Part shown: positions 1 through 8,941 of the stretch, in pieces | Position numbering within the stretch: the stretch's first letter is position 1 | Layout: every line of letters starts with the position of its first letter | DNA from: Bin80 sp026709335 | GTDB lineage: Bacteria; Bacteroidota; Rhodothermia; Rhodothermales; Bin80 | Assembly: GCA_965200825.1 (NCBI GenBank) | Contig: OZ241385.1 | Location: 1,736,001-1,800,000 of the forward strand | Reading direction: 5' to 3' | DNA length: 64,000 bases | Notes under the pieces: generated by a model | The model's input: only the letters and a program-made list of their open reading frames with translations | What the model was told of the DNA's origin: nothing | Database searches by the model: none | Translations under genes and position numbers: made by a program

Positions 1-342
1 AATGGTGCTCCCATTCCCATATACAACTCGAGTGGCCAGCGGACCGGATACAAGCGTGACCTCGGAGGGCAGATTGTATACTCCAGGCTGGAAGAAGCCG
101 GCCTCAAAGCATTGAGTACCGACGGAGCCTATTTTCAGGTTGCCCGAACATCCAGCTCCCTCTCTCAACTAATTCCGGCACTTGAACAACTAGATCAGGC
201 ACTCCTTGCCGAGGAAGAATTTGAGGATTATGATCTAAAATACCAGTGGCCATTAGCGTTGGCACTATCGTTGTTATGTATCGACGGACTGATAGTTGTC
301 CGCAGAAGCAATCACTTATCTAACAGACAAAAGATCTCATGA
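1..342 (+). CDS. batB: BatB, C-terminal part (vWA-domain aerotolerance protein)
   Basis: The frame is open from base 1 and ends at TGA 340-342, so the gene is cut by the window edge and only about 113 C-terminal codons remain. The segment GYKRDLGGQIV followed by an alternating helix region fits the end of the von Willebrand factor A domain of BatB. A hydrophobic stretch near WPLALALSLLCIDGLIVV is the C-terminal membrane anchor, followed by a short basic tail. An internal TTG at 112 is in frame but is not the start. The stop overlaps the batC start by 4 nt (ATGA), as expected for translational coupling in a bat operon. Bat proteins are inner-membrane or periplasmic and linked to stress tolerance; their exact function is not settled. 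Confidence 0.85.
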   Translation, partial: NGAPIPIYNSSGQRTGYKRDLGGQIVYSRLEEAGLKALSTDGAYFQVARTSSSLSQLIPALEQLDQALLAEEEFEDYDLKYQWPLALALSLLCIDGLIVVRRSNHLSNRQKIS

Positions 343-1139
343 TGATCCTCACCGCAATTATTGGCGGCTTCTTTGCAGCGACCCAGGTAATTCCCGGGAC
401 TGGCCCAAATCAACGTGGTAGAGCTGGCAACGATTACCTGAAGCAAGAAAAGTACGAGGAGGCAGCCGAAGCTTATCGGAAGGGGTTATCCTCTTACCAA
501 GATCAGGAAAAAACTGGCCCGGTCTACCATGGACTCCAGAACAACCTAGGGTTGACCTTGCACCGACAAGAAAATTTTGAAGATGCCGAAAGAGCCTTTG
601 ATGAGGCTCTTGCCTCTGCTCCGAACCTAGAAGCCACTACCATGGCAGCCTTTAATGCCGGGAATAATGCTTTTACGCATCAGCAATTGGAAAGGGCTCT
701 GGAACACTATCGGACTGCTTTGATGGCAGACCCAGATAACGAAGACGCCAAATTCAATTTTGAATTTGTGAGCCGACAGTTGCAAGAACAGGAAAATCAA
801 GATCAGCAATCAGAAAGTGACAATCAGCAAGAAGAGCAAAGTGATCAAGAGGAGAGTGAGCAAAATGATCAAGAAAATCAGGATGGGGAGTCAAATGAGC
901 AACAGAGCGAACAACAAGAAAATGAGCAAGAGCAGGCTTCGGAGCAAAACGAATCTGAACAAACCGAAGAAGAATCACCGCAAGAACAATCCACAGAAAG
1001 CACCAAACAGCAGGAAACTCCTCTGACCCGAGAGCAGGCCGAACGTATTCTAGAAGCCCTTGAAAACGAAGAAGAACAACTCTTGCGGGAAATACAAAAA
1101 GTAGAAGGCCGCCCCAAACGAGTGGCCAAAGATTGGTAG
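339..1139 (+). CDS. batC: BatC, TPR protein with Q/E/S-rich tail
   Basis: The 266-residue protein begins with a hydrophobic segment (MILTAIIGGFFAATQVI) that may be a signal peptide or anchor. Tetratricopeptide repeats follow at about residues 30-145 (YLKQEKYEEAAEAYRKGL, then LERALEHYRTALMADP). The remaining third is a low-complexity acidic tail rich in Gln, Glu and Ser up to about residue 225, then a short helical end (REQAERILEALENEEEQLL). This plan, TPR plus charged tail placed between batB and batD, is the usual BatC. The start ATG overlaps the batB stop. The spacer to batD is 5 nt. The tail is simple-sequence DNA (gaacaa/gagcaa-like codons) and may vary in length between strains. Confidence 0.88.
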   Translation: MMILTAIIGGFFAATQVIPGTGPNQRGRAGNDYLKQEKYEEAAEAYRKGLSSYQDQEKTGPVYHGLQNNLGLTLHRQENFEDAERAFDEALASAPNLEATTMAAFNAGNNAFTHQQLERALEHYRTALMADPDNEDAKFNFEFVSRQLQEQENQDQQSESDNQQEEQSDQEESEQNDQENQDGESNEQQSEQQENEQEQASEQNESEQTEEESPQEQSTESTKQQETPLTREQAERILEALENEEEQLLREIQKVEGRPKRVAKDW

Positions 1140-1144
1140 ACTGA

Positions 1145-2971
1145 ATGCGGTGCTTGCTTCTTTTGACTGGACTAATTGTCACAGCCCATTATACACTCGC
1201 TCAGACTGTCACTGGACTGGTGTCCTCTCCCACGATCGGCACCGAAGAAACGGTTGCCTACACACTGGAGATCTCCGATGCAGATGCTTCTGATATAAGT
1301 TCTCCAACTCCACCGGACGCGGAAGGCCTGATCCTGGTTTCTACGACTGCTTCCCGAGCCTCCAGTGTTTCCATTACGAATGGACGTGTAAGCCGTAGCC
1401 TCAGCTTTACCTGGCATTACCGGCCTGAGCAAGAAGGGCAAGTCCGCATCCAAGAAGCCAGTGTTAACATTGGTGGCCAAATCTACACTGCACCTTCGAT
1501 CACAATCACAGTTGTCCCACAAGTACAGCGACCACGACCTCAGCGACGTTCTCCTTTCGGAGCATTTAGTTTATTTGATGACCCAACTCCCGCCTCTCCT
1601 CCAGATGTGACTGAACAGGACATCTTCATTCGTGCCGTCCAGAGTAGCCAAGAGGCATACCAGAATGAACAGGTCACACTTGATTACAAGTTGTATTTTC
1701 GCCCGGAAACAGTGCCTCGAAATAGCCGCCAGGCCGATTCTTGGGATGCTGAAGGATTCTGGCGTGAAGAATTGGATCTTTCTGAGACTCCTGTCCCTGA
1801 TCTAGTCATCGAAAACGGAATCCGTTATCAAGTGGTTTCAATTCGCCGTGTGGCTGTTTTCCCCACACGGCCAGGAGAACTTTCTATTGATCCACTGAAA
1901 ATTGCTGCCGAAGTACAACCTCCTGATTTAGACCCCTTCAGTAGCCCTTTATTTTCACGCTCATATTTGACGATCGAACGCGCCTCCCCCACGATAAGCA
2001 TTCTGTCTAAAGAACTCCCCGACAGTGCACCCGATGGGTTTACTGGCGCAGTGGGACAATATTCGCTGAATGTCGAACTGAATCAAACTGAACTGGAAAT
2101 TGGGGAAGCATTACAACTCACAGTAGCCATTGAAGGAATGGGGAATATTGCATTGATCGAAGCTCCCGAACTTGATCTGCCTGGTATCTTTGAAGTATAT
2201 GAGCCTGAAGTGAATACTTCAAAAATCGAAAATGGAAATTTAATCGGTGGACGAAAGGTTTTTACGTGGCTTTTGGTTCCTCGCTCCAATGGGATATTTC
2301 AGATTCCACCTATTCAATTTGTTTTCTTTGATCCTTCCCGATCGGACTATGTTGTACGCTCTATTGAACTGGATCCCGTTACAATTACGGGTACGGCAAC
2401 CGGCCCGATCGCTGCAACTTCTACGGCTTCTGGATTTCCAATAGATGATATAGCACCTCTGAAAAGAGATCCCCGATGGATTAACACCAATCGGAGGGCC
2501 CTACACTCTCAACCCTGGTTTTATGTTCTCCTCGTACTCCTCCCCCTACTAGGAATTGGTACTACAGCAATTTTGAGTCAACGAAGAACTCGCCTTGCCA
2601 CGGACATTGCTTGGGCCAGAAACCGGAAGGCGCATCCTCTTGCCAGAAAACACTTGAAATATGCAAAAAAATCTCTTTCAAAAGGAATGCCTGACGAGTT
2701 TTATGCCGCACTGGATCAGGCTATACTTGGTTTTCTCGGAAACCGCATGAATATCCATGAGCGTGGACTAACAAGACCTCAACTCACAGCTTTATTGGCA
2801 GATGAAGGAATTTCTCAGGAAAAACAGCAGAATTTGATACGATTTCTTGATCTCTGTGACGCAGCAAGATTTGCTCCTATTCCACCGGAAAAACCCCATA
2901 TGAAAGAGCATTTTGCCCAAGCAGGCCAAATATTAAGCACACTTGCTCACGATATAGAATCTGCAGCTTAA
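1145..2971 (+). CDS. batD: BatD, oxygen-tolerance family protein
   Basis: The 608-residue protein has a cleavable-looking signal peptide (LLLLTGLIVTAHYTLAQ) and then a series of beta-sandwich segments typical of BatD (VTGLVSSPTIGTEETVAYTLEIS at the N-terminus, then ENEQVTLDYKLYF-like strands). One transmembrane helix lies around residues 457-477 (WFYVLLVLLPLLGIGTTAIL), followed by a cytosolic helical domain of about 130 residues. It would sit in the inner membrane with a large periplasmic part. The ORF starts 5 nt after batC and shares one base with batE (TAATG). Confidence 0.9.
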   Translation: MRCLLLLTGLIVTAHYTLAQTVTGLVSSPTIGTEETVAYTLEISDADASDISSPTPPDAEGLILVSTTASRASSVSITNGRVSRSLSFTWHYRPEQEGQVRIQEASVNIGGQIYTAPSITITVVPQVQRPRPQRRSPFGAFSLFDDPTPASPPDVTEQDIFIRAVQSSQEAYQNEQVTLDYKLYFRPETVPRNSRQADSWDAEGFWREELDLSETPVPDLVIENGIRYQVVSIRRVAVFPTRPGELSIDPLKIAAEVQPPDLDPFSSPLFSRSYLTIERASPTISILSKELPDSAPDGFTGAVGQYSLNVELNQTELEIGEALQLTVAIEGMGNIALIEAPELDLPGIFEVYEPEVNTSKIENGNLIGGRKVFTWLLVPRSNGIFQIPPIQFVFFDPSRSDYVVRSIELDPVTITGTATGPIAATSTASGFPIDDIAPLKRDPRWINTNRRALHSQPWFYVLLVLLPLLGIGTTAILSQRRTRLATDIAWARNRKAHPLARKHLKYAKKSLSKGMPDEFYAALDQAILGFLGNRMNIHERGLTRPQLTALLADEGISQEKQQNLIRFLDLCDAARFAPIPPEKPHMKEHFAQAGQILSTLAHDIESAA

Positions 2972-3714
2972 TGAGACGAACCATCTTATTCTTTCTAACT
3001 CTGATAACTGGTTCAGGCCTGACACAGGCGCAGCAACTGGAGGATGCACTTCGCATCTTTGATGAAGCAAATCTTCTGGTTGAATCTGGTATCTACGAAG
3101 AAGCGATAGATCGATATCTCTCAGTTCTTGAAACAGGCTATGTTAGTGGCCCCCTCTACCATAACCTTGCCAGTGCCTACTACCGTCTTGACAAAATCGG
3201 AGAAGCAGTTCGCTATTATGAACGTGCCCGCCGCTTACTTGGTGATGATCCTCAACTCATCCACAACATTCAAATTGTGGAATCTCGGATCCAGAATCCT
3301 TTCTCAGAACTTCCCAGACCGTTCTGGCGTTCTTGGTGGGATCAATTATTTGGGCGATCTGATACGCTTCTCTTTTTGATTGCGGGGGGTAGCCTGTATT
3401 TGATTGCCTGCTTCCTGTTCGGTCAACTACTCTGGACAAAAACGCGAAGTAATTGGCATCGGAGATTTCGCATAGGAACCCTTAGTCTCGGGATGCTACT
3501 CATTCTCATCACTATTTCCATTTCGGCTGAAAAGAGTTCAATTCGTGGGGCGGCCATTCTAGAGGATACAATACTGACAACCGAAACAGAGAGTATTGAT
3601 ATACCTGAAGGAATAAAGGTTACTCTCGTTGAGAAGACGATGGAAGGTGTTCAGATACGACTCCCGAATGGTGTCCAAGGTTATGTAGATCCGGACGTTC
3701 TGGGAGATTTCTAG
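2971..3714 (+). CDS. batE: BatE, TPR and SH3-like membrane protein
   Basis: The 247-residue protein has a signal peptide ending near AQA-Q (residue 21), TPR motifs at about residues 24-105 (YEEAIDRYLSVLETG, LYHNLASAYYRLDKIGEAVRYYERA), two membrane helices at about 131-153 and 168-186, and a C-terminal SH3-like module (IPEGIKVTLVEKTMEGVQIRLPNG). This is the BatE arrangement and closes the bat operon. Its start is fused to the batD stop. No gene follows on the same strand and no convincing T-tailed terminator was seen after it. Confidence 0.88.
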   Translation: MRRTILFFLTLITGSGLTQAQQLEDALRIFDEANLLVESGIYEEAIDRYLSVLETGYVSGPLYHNLASAYYRLDKIGEAVRYYERARRLLGDDPQLIHNIQIVESRIQNPFSELPRPFWRSWWDQLFGRSDTLLFLIAGGSLYLIACFLFGQLLWTKTRSNWHRRFRIGTLSLGMLLILITISISAEKSSIRGAAILEDTILTTETESIDIPEGIKVTLVEKTMEGVQIRLPNGVQGYVDPDVLGDF

Positions 3715-4095
3715 TCAATCGATTGATATAACTACTGTGCAATCCTATGTGCATTTCTTTCTGATGTGATCCGCATGCTGCCTTGAGATTAATGACTGCG
3801 GAGAGGCCTAACAAAGCGGCGGAAGCCAGATTCTGCGAGAAGTCTACACTGCCTGATGGATTTTCTGTGTGCGGGAGGGAGTTTTTGCGAGAGAAGCGTT
3901 TTTCTGCTTCTGTACCTCTTTAAGGCAAATTTCACATCCTTTTGTTGAACTATGATGCGATCAGACGAAGTTTAGAACAAATGAAACTGGGTGGATTCCC
4001 TGTCTTACCCAAAAAAGCATCTTCATTTGCAGATGCCATGTTGTTCATAATCCCCAGGAGTACAATCAAGGTATTGTACCTGACTGTTTTAGGTT
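3715..4095. other. Non-coding stretch after batE
   Basis: A perfect 12-bp palindrome (TCAATCGATTGA) lies directly after the batE stop at 3715-3726. A 29-codon minus-strand frame at 3950-4039 begins MASAN, like the small protein gene next door. The 19-base sequence over its start (4026-4044) matches 18 of 19 bases at 4337-4355, over the start of that gene. It is probably a remnant of a duplicated 5' end. A plus-strand frame at 3942-4130 overlaps it and shows no protein-like character. Confidence 0.4.
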
Positions 4096-4350
4096 TTAGG
4101 CACTACCGTTATTCAGTAGCCAGCCTATGATGGCGATTAATAAAGCTACGATCACCGTTAACCCGCCGGTCACCAAACCAATCAGTAGGTTATACTTGGA
4201 ATTCTGAGAATCAATCTTGGAATTCTGAGAGTCAATCTTGGAATTCTGGGAATCAATCTTGGATTCCAGAGTTTTGCTGATCGTCTTCATTTCCAATCTC
4301 ACCTGAGCGTTGCTGGTATCGATCCGATCTAGTACGTTTGCTGATGCCAT
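4096..4350 (-). CDS. Small heptad-repeat membrane protein, unknown function
   Basis: The 84-residue protein begins MASANVLDRID. It carries three exact KIDSQNS heptads (about residues 31-51) flanked by further helix-forming sequence, then one C-terminal transmembrane helix (YNLLIGLVTGGLTVIVALLIAIIGWLL). The expected form is a coiled-coil that oligomerises next to a tail-anchored membrane helix. The layout resembles small XhlA- or Bdr-like proteins, but I do not recognise a family with certainty. It is a single-gene unit with long intergenic regions on both sides. The heptads are encoded by a 21-bp tandem DNA repeat, so copy number may vary. Confidence 0.6.
   Translation of the reverse strand: MASANVLDRIDTSNAQVRLEMKTISKTLESKIDSQNSKIDSQNSKIDSQNSKYNLLIGLVTGGLTVIVALLIAIIGWLLNNGSA
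4195..4268. repeat. 21-bp in-frame tandem repeat
   Basis: There are three full copies (4195-4215, 4216-4236, 4237-4257) and a partial fourth of cttggaattctgagaatcaa-type sequence, differing at one or two bases. The unit is exactly seven codons and encodes KIDSQNS on the minus strand, so gain or loss of units keeps the frame and adds or removes one coiled-coil heptad. Confidence 0.9.
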
Positions 4351-4679
4351 GTTGTAGATATCTTCTGTGAGATTGTTTGCATCGTCTGGCTCAAGTCCGG
4401 CCCTACGAAAAAAACCGAAATTCGAGTGAATATACCAGAATTAGATTGCTGATCTTCCATAATTTGGTTTGACAGCGTTTAAGACCAATGATTCCATTTG
4501 ACAGTCACGCCGCTCCTATTAGTTAGGCCCACCTTACCCATTGGGCGCGTATTTGGATTTCAAGTATACAAAAAAAACAGAATCTTCTTTTTATGAATGG
4601 GTAGGCTATTTTGGGGGAGTCTTCTGGATAGAGGTTCAGTCCTCCGAGGAGTAGATTGCATTTGTAAATCGTTCTTTAT

Positions 4680-4747
4680 TTCGGAATTCTCGTACACATG
4701 TGTACTCAGCGGAATTTACGGCTGAGTTTATTCCCAAAAATTCCGAA
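4680..4747. repeat. Nested inverted repeats downstream of the aminotransferase gene
   Basis: Outer arms TTCGGAATT (4680-4688) and AATTCCGAA (4739-4747) enclose a perfect 14-bp palindrome GTACACATGTGTAC (4692-4705) and a hairpin CTCAGC-10 nt-GCTGAG (4705-4726). The block lies 18 bp beyond the stop of the aminotransferase gene. It has no clear T-tail, so it may be a 3' structure, a protein-binding site or a small element end. The rest of 4351-4679 shows nothing recognisable. Confidence 0.55.
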
Positions 4748-4765
4748 TTTAGGAGGCAAGCTTGG

Positions 4766-6202
4766 TTAATAAACTGCTAGCCTATCCTTCAAAGCATCCA
4801 ACGATTCACAAAGCGTGCTGACCAAAAACTCCACCTCTTTCTCATTTATAATCAAGGGCGGAGAAATCCCAAGAGTATCCCCCATTGCCCGAAGAATGAG
4901 TCCTCTGCGCATAGCCTCCGCACGAACTCTCATGCCCATCTTGAACGAAGAAGGAAAGGGGATGTATTCCTCGCCCTTGACGGCAACGAGTTCTACTCCT
5001 GCAACCATTCCTGAACCACGCACTTCGCCTACAAGCGCATGTGGTGCTACACGCTGTCTCAATTTTTCCTGAAGCTGAGCCCCAATGGTACGCACATTCT
5101 CCAGGATATCATCCTCCTCATAGATATTCAAACATTTCAGCGCGACTGCAGCAGATACAGGATGTCCGGAATAGGTCATCCCATGTGCGAAAAATCCAAC
5201 CTGATCACTTCCAGATTCCAGCGTATCATATATCTTTTGATTAACCATGACTGCTGAAATCGGAAGATAGGAAGCAGATAGAGCTTTGGCTGTAATCAAG
5301 ATATCAGGCTCCATTCCGACAGTCTGACTCCCCCACATATTACCCGTCCTGCCAAATCCGCAGATCACCTCATCTGCCAGCAAAAGTACATCGTATTTCT
5401 TCAATACACGCTGGATTGCATCGAAATAACCCTCAGGCGGGATAATAACACCTCCAACCCCCATGATTGGCTCGGCAATAAATGCAGCAACCGTTTCTGG
5501 CCCTTCATCTATGATCTGATCTTCCAGTTCTGCCGCTAAACGTTCACTAAATTCCTTCTCAGATTCTCCCTCCTCTGCAAAACGGAAGTAATGCGGCTTC
5601 GAAGTATGAAGGAAACGAGAAAGTGGAAGATCAAAAAGCTTATGATTACGTGGCAACCCCGTCAGGCTTGCAGATGCGATCAGTGAACCATGATATGCAT
5701 CTCGACGAGCAATGATCTTTTTCTTCTCTGTACGTCCAAGTGCATTGTTATAATACCACACCATCTTCACGGCCGAATCCACTGCCTCCGATCCGGAATT
5801 TGCAAAGAAGACCTTAGCCATCGGAACTGGAGCAATCCTGAGCAATTCTTTCGCCAGAGAAATGCCAGCAGGATGACTTGCGGAGGCAAACATGTGCATA
5901 TACGGCAATTTCTGCAATTGCTCAAATGCAGCATCTGCCAGTCGTTGTTCGCTAAATCCAAGAGAAGCTGACCACAACCCGGCAACTCCTTCTAAATAAC
6001 GATTTCCATGCTCATCGTAGACCCAAACTCCCTCTCCATGGGTAATGATCACGGGGCGATGCGACCCCAACGATGTGAAGGGGTGTAGGACAGATGCTTG
6101 ATCCTCGATAGAAAGGACCGTCAGATCCGGCTCATCAATCACGTCATTCTCGGGAATTTTCCAACGAGTTCCCTGAAGCACACCTACACCATTGGGCATC
6201 AT
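4766..6202 (-). CDS. Class III (omega) aminotransferase, PLP-dependent
   Basis: The 478-residue protein has the class III aminotransferase plan: GEGVWVYDEHGNRYLEGVAGLW near residues 56-78, the PLP-phosphate motif NSGSEA (135-140), ADEVICGFGRTG (276-287) and the Schiff-base lysine at residue 306 in ITAKALS. It should transfer an amino group from an omega-amine or beta-amino acid to pyruvate or a similar keto acid. The best resemblance is to the amine/omega-amino acid:pyruvate group rather than ornithine or GABA enzymes, but the substrate cannot be read from sequence. The start has two adjacent ATGs. It lies 68 bp downstream of the STAS gene on the same strand. Confidence 0.9.
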   Translation of the reverse strand: MMPNGVGVLQGTRWKIPENDVIDEPDLTVLSIEDQASVLHPFTSLGSHRPVIITHGEGVWVYDEHGNRYLEGVAGLWSASLGFSEQRLADAAFEQLQKLPYMHMFASASHPAGISLAKELLRIAPVPMAKVFFANSGSEAVDSAVKMVWYYNNALGRTEKKKIIARRDAYHGSLIASASLTGLPRNHKLFDLPLSRFLHTSKPHYFRFAEEGESEKEFSERLAAELEDQIIDEGPETVAAFIAEPIMGVGGVIIPPEGYFDAIQRVLKKYDVLLLADEVICGFGRTGNMWGSQTVGMEPDILITAKALSASYLPISAVMVNQKIYDTLESGSDQVGFFAHGMTYSGHPVSAAVALKCLNIYEEDDILENVRTIGAQLQEKLRQRVAPHALVGEVRGSGMVAGVELVAVKGEEYIPFPSSFKMGMRVRAEAMRRGLILRAMGDTLGISPPLIINEKEVEFLVSTLCESLDALKDRLAVY

Positions 6203-6270
6203 GATGAGATTTTCTGTGATGAAACCAGCGCTTTCACCCGTGCAAGCGTGAATGTTTTCAAGGACGCGAA

Positions 6271-6612
6271 TTAAGCTTTGACGCCTTCTTTCGCCTGATC
6301 GAGCTTACCGTAGATTGTAATGATCTGATCAAATCCACTTATTTCGAAAACCTCCCGCACTTCAGTAGATAACCCACAGATGGCAAAGCGCTTATTGCCT
6401 CGATAAATTTTTGCCAATTGAAGTACAATTCTCAAACCTGCACTGCTAATATATTCAATGTGAGCGAAATTAAGAATTAATGCAATATCAGATTCTGCAA
6501 TTCCCGCGGAAATTGTCTCTTTAAACAACAATGCATTGCGACTGTCAATTCGACCACTCAGGATGGCTGTCCTGATACTATCCTCAAATTCCCAAGTTAT
6601 ATTGAGACTCAT
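6271..6612 (-). CDS. STAS-domain protein (anti-sigma factor antagonist type)
   Basis: The 113-residue single-domain protein starts with SLNITWEFEDSIRTAILSGRID and contains the STAS core LILNFAHIEYISSAGLRIVLQLAK. The serines at 56-57 occupy the position phosphorylated in SpoIIAA/RsbV proteins. Such proteins bind anti-sigma kinases or other switch partners in the cytosol. No kinase or phosphatase partner is encoded nearby, so the partner is unknown. It is transcribed divergently from dnaX. Confidence 0.85.
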   Translation of the reverse strand: MSLNITWEFEDSIRTAILSGRIDSRNALLFKETISAGIAESDIALILNFAHIEYISSAGLRIVLQLAKIYRGNKRFAICGLSTEVREVFEISGFDQIITIYGKLDQAKEGVKA

Positions 6613-6802
6613 TTTTAGATATACTCAAAGATGTTAGTGGGTAAAACAATATCTTTCATGTCTCCCAGAAGTTTCTGACTTATCAATCAGGATACTGTCA
6701 AAATTCTGTATTTTGGTGATCTGAGCCTTGAACCCTCAAGGCAAACCTTTGTTGCATTGTAGTATAATTAAAGCCTGTTGAATCAGTAAGAGATCTATAT
6801 AA
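6613..6802. promoter_or_regulatory. Divergent promoter region, STAS gene and dnaX
   Basis: This 190-bp gap separates the divergent starts. A TATAAT hexamer at 6763-6768, 34 bp before the dnaX ATG, is a plausible -10 element for dnaX. No convincing -35 box at 16-18 bp is visible, as is common in Bacteroidota-type promoters. No Shine-Dalgarno sequence precedes the dnaX ATG. Confidence 0.3.
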
Positions 6803-8599
6803 ATGAGCAGGTCCCAGTACTTGGTTACTGCACGCAAATATCGTCCACAACGTTTTGCCGACCTTGTGGCTCAGGGGCATGTCGCACAAGCTCTCATGAA
6901 CGCCCTCAAACTGGAACGAATTGCTCATGCGTATCTCTTTACGGGTCCACGCGGTGTCGGAAAGACGACTGCAGCTAGAATTCTGGCAAAAGCAATTAAT
7001 TGCACAGGGAATGAAAACGGCGAAGTGGAACCCTGTCTGACATGCCCTTCGTGCGACGACTTTGAGACACAACGAAGCCTAAGCATTTTTGAGATTGATG
7101 CAGCGTCAAATAACAAAGTGGAAGATATTCGAGAATTACGTGATAATGTTCGGATCCCACCACAGGGAGGGCGTCGCAAGGTTTACATCGTTGATGAGGT
7201 TCATATGCTCAGTAATGCAGCTTTCAATGCACTCCTGAAAACTTTGGAAGAACCGCCCCCACATGTGCTGTTTATTTTTGCAACCACGGAACCACACAAG
7301 GTGCTTCCAACTATCCTTTCCCGATGCCAGCGCTTTGATTTTCGACGTATCCCCTCAGGCGAGATTGTTACGCATCTGATTGAAATATGTGACAAGGAAA
7401 AAATCACGGCAGATGAAGACGCACTCCACCTGATTGCCGACAAAGGAGATGGTGCAATGCGTGATGCTTTGAGTGTCTTTGATCAAGCAGTCGCGCTATG
7501 TGGATCAGAGTTAAAATACTCTACACTAACAGATGCCTTGCGGGTCGTGGATGCAGATTTATATTTTGAAGCAACCCGCCATATAGCCGAACGTGCAACA
7601 GGCCCCATCCTCAGCCTTGCCGAGAAAGTGATTTCAGATGGATATGATATCAGGGAATTCCTGAATGGCCTTGCAGAGCATGTAAGGCATCTACTCGTTA
7701 CGACCACCCTTGGCCCAACTGCGCTGGTGGATGTCAGCAAAAGCCTTAGAGAACGTTATACAAAAGCCGCTACATTATTCTCCGAAACGACACTGCTCCG
7801 CCTCCTGATGGTCATGGATGAAACTCAGGCTCGACTGCCTGCCTCTTCTTCACCACGGCTGACCGTTGAACTCGCACTCATTAAAATGACGCATATGAGC
7901 GAGAGCTCTGATCTTTCGGAAGCTTTGGAACAGATTCGCCGCATCGAGCAAACCATGAATGGAAATTCACAGCAGCAGATGCGGCGGAGCCAAGAACCTG
8001 TTAACCAGGTTCCACCTGGTCAAACATCTCCCTCGCCTGTGCACCACCCTCCTAGTCAAGATATTCCTGTCCACCCTGCAACCACTCAGCAGCCTCCGAG
8101 ACAAAAAACTCGTACTGCTTCGTTGGCATTCGGACAACCGGCCTTGAATCCTACAAACTCCACCGAACAGACAAGCCTGCCAAAACAGAATCAGACTTCA
8201 CAAAACCCAGGAAAAGAATCTGCCAATCCCAAAGGAACTCTCCAAGAAACTTGGGAGCATGTACAGAAAATCATAGGACAGAATCCTGATGTCCAAGGGA
8301 GCAGTACATTGAAAAATTCTATCGCCATTGAAATACATAACCAATCTCTGGAAGTTGCAGTACCCAATGAGGTGGTCATTATGGTTGCACAAAATCCCGC
8401 ACTGAAAAACCTGATTAAGAGTACAATGCAATCTTTCCCCCAATTCTCAAATGTAGATGTAAAATTTGTAGTTAGACCAGATTTGTTTCCAGTAGTAGAA
8501 GTAGATTGGGATGCTGAATTTCAAAAACTTAAAGAAAAAATCCCGGCGCTCAAATTACTTGATTCCGCGTTCGGACTTAAACTAGTTAATTCACCTTAA
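6803..8599 (+). CDS. dnaX: DNA polymerase III subunits gamma/tau
   Basis: This clamp-loader ATPase of the replisome has 598 residues. Visible features are Walker A GPRGVGKT (48-55), zinc-module cysteines at 67, 78, 81 and 84, Walker B DEVHML (131-136) and the sensor SRC (173-175). Lid and collar helices follow to about residue 370. A Gln/Pro/Ser-rich linker (about 390-480) leads to a C-terminal tau-like domain (about 485-598). The first gene of a dnaX-ybaB-recR cluster, a very common order. No programmed frameshift signal for a separate gamma product was recognised. Confidence 0.97.
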   Translation: MSRSQYLVTARKYRPQRFADLVAQGHVAQALMNALKLERIAHAYLFTGPRGVGKTTAARILAKAINCTGNENGEVEPCLTCPSCDDFETQRSLSIFEIDAASNNKVEDIRELRDNVRIPPQGGRRKVYIVDEVHMLSNAAFNALLKTLEEPPPHVLFIFATTEPHKVLPTILSRCQRFDFRRIPSGEIVTHLIEICDKEKITADEDALHLIADKGDGAMRDALSVFDQAVALCGSELKYSTLTDALRVVDADLYFEATRHIAERATGPILSLAEKVISDGYDIREFLNGLAEHVRHLLVTTTLGPTALVDVSKSLRERYTKAATLFSETTLLRLLMVMDETQARLPASSSPRLTVELALIKMTHMSESSDLSEALEQIRRIEQTMNGNSQQQMRRSQEPVNQVPPGQTSPSPVHHPPSQDIPVHPATTQQPPRQKTRTASLAFGQPALNPTNSTEQTSLPKQNQTSQNPGKESANPKGTLQETWEHVQKIIGQNPDVQGSSTLKNSIAIEIHNQSLEVAVPNEVVIMVAQNPALKNLIKSTMQSFPQFSNVDVKFVVRPDLFPVVEVDWDAEFQKLKEKIPALKLLDSAFGLKLVNSP

Positions 8600-8617
8600 T
8601 CTCAAATTGGAGACAAA

Positions 8618-8938
8618 ATGCTCAATATGCTCAAACAGGTTGCCGACATAAAAAATCATATCGCAAAAGTGCAGGAAATCATGCAACGTGTCACTGCCAC
8701 CGCAGAAGCTGGTGGTGGATTGGTGAAAGTTACTGCCACCGGGAATCAGCGAATCACAAAGATTGAATTGGACCCTGAGATCGTTGACCGCAGTGACATG
8801 ACGATGTTACACGACCTGATTGTTGCAGGTGTGAACAAGGCACTTGACGAGGCCACTGAAGCTGGACAGAACGAACTACGCAACCACACCAATAGCCTCC
8901 TCCCGCAAGATATGGATCTATCTAAACTCGGTCTTTGA
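8618..8938 (+). CDS. ybaB: YbaB/EbfC nucleoid-associated protein
   Basis: The 106-residue protein matches the YbaB/EbfC family: an N-terminal helix (MLKQVADIKNHIAKVQEIMQ), the central strand motif VKVTATGNQRITKIELDPEIV and a C-terminal helix (VNKALDEATEAGQNEL). Members are dimers that bind DNA and are usually encoded between dnaX and recR, as here. A GGAG at 8609-8612 gives a good ribosome binding site. The gap to recR is 3 nt. Confidence 0.93.
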   Translation: MLNMLKQVADIKNHIAKVQEIMQRVTATAEAGGGLVKVTATGNQRITKIELDPEIVDRSDMTMLHDLIVAGVNKALDEATEAGQNELRNHTNSLLPQDMDLSKLGL

Positions 8939-8941
8939 CCC

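Noticed and set aside
754..1182. Long minus-strand frame opposite batC
   Set aside because: It is the mirror of the simple-sequence Q/E tail of batC, shows low-complexity translation and no start signal.
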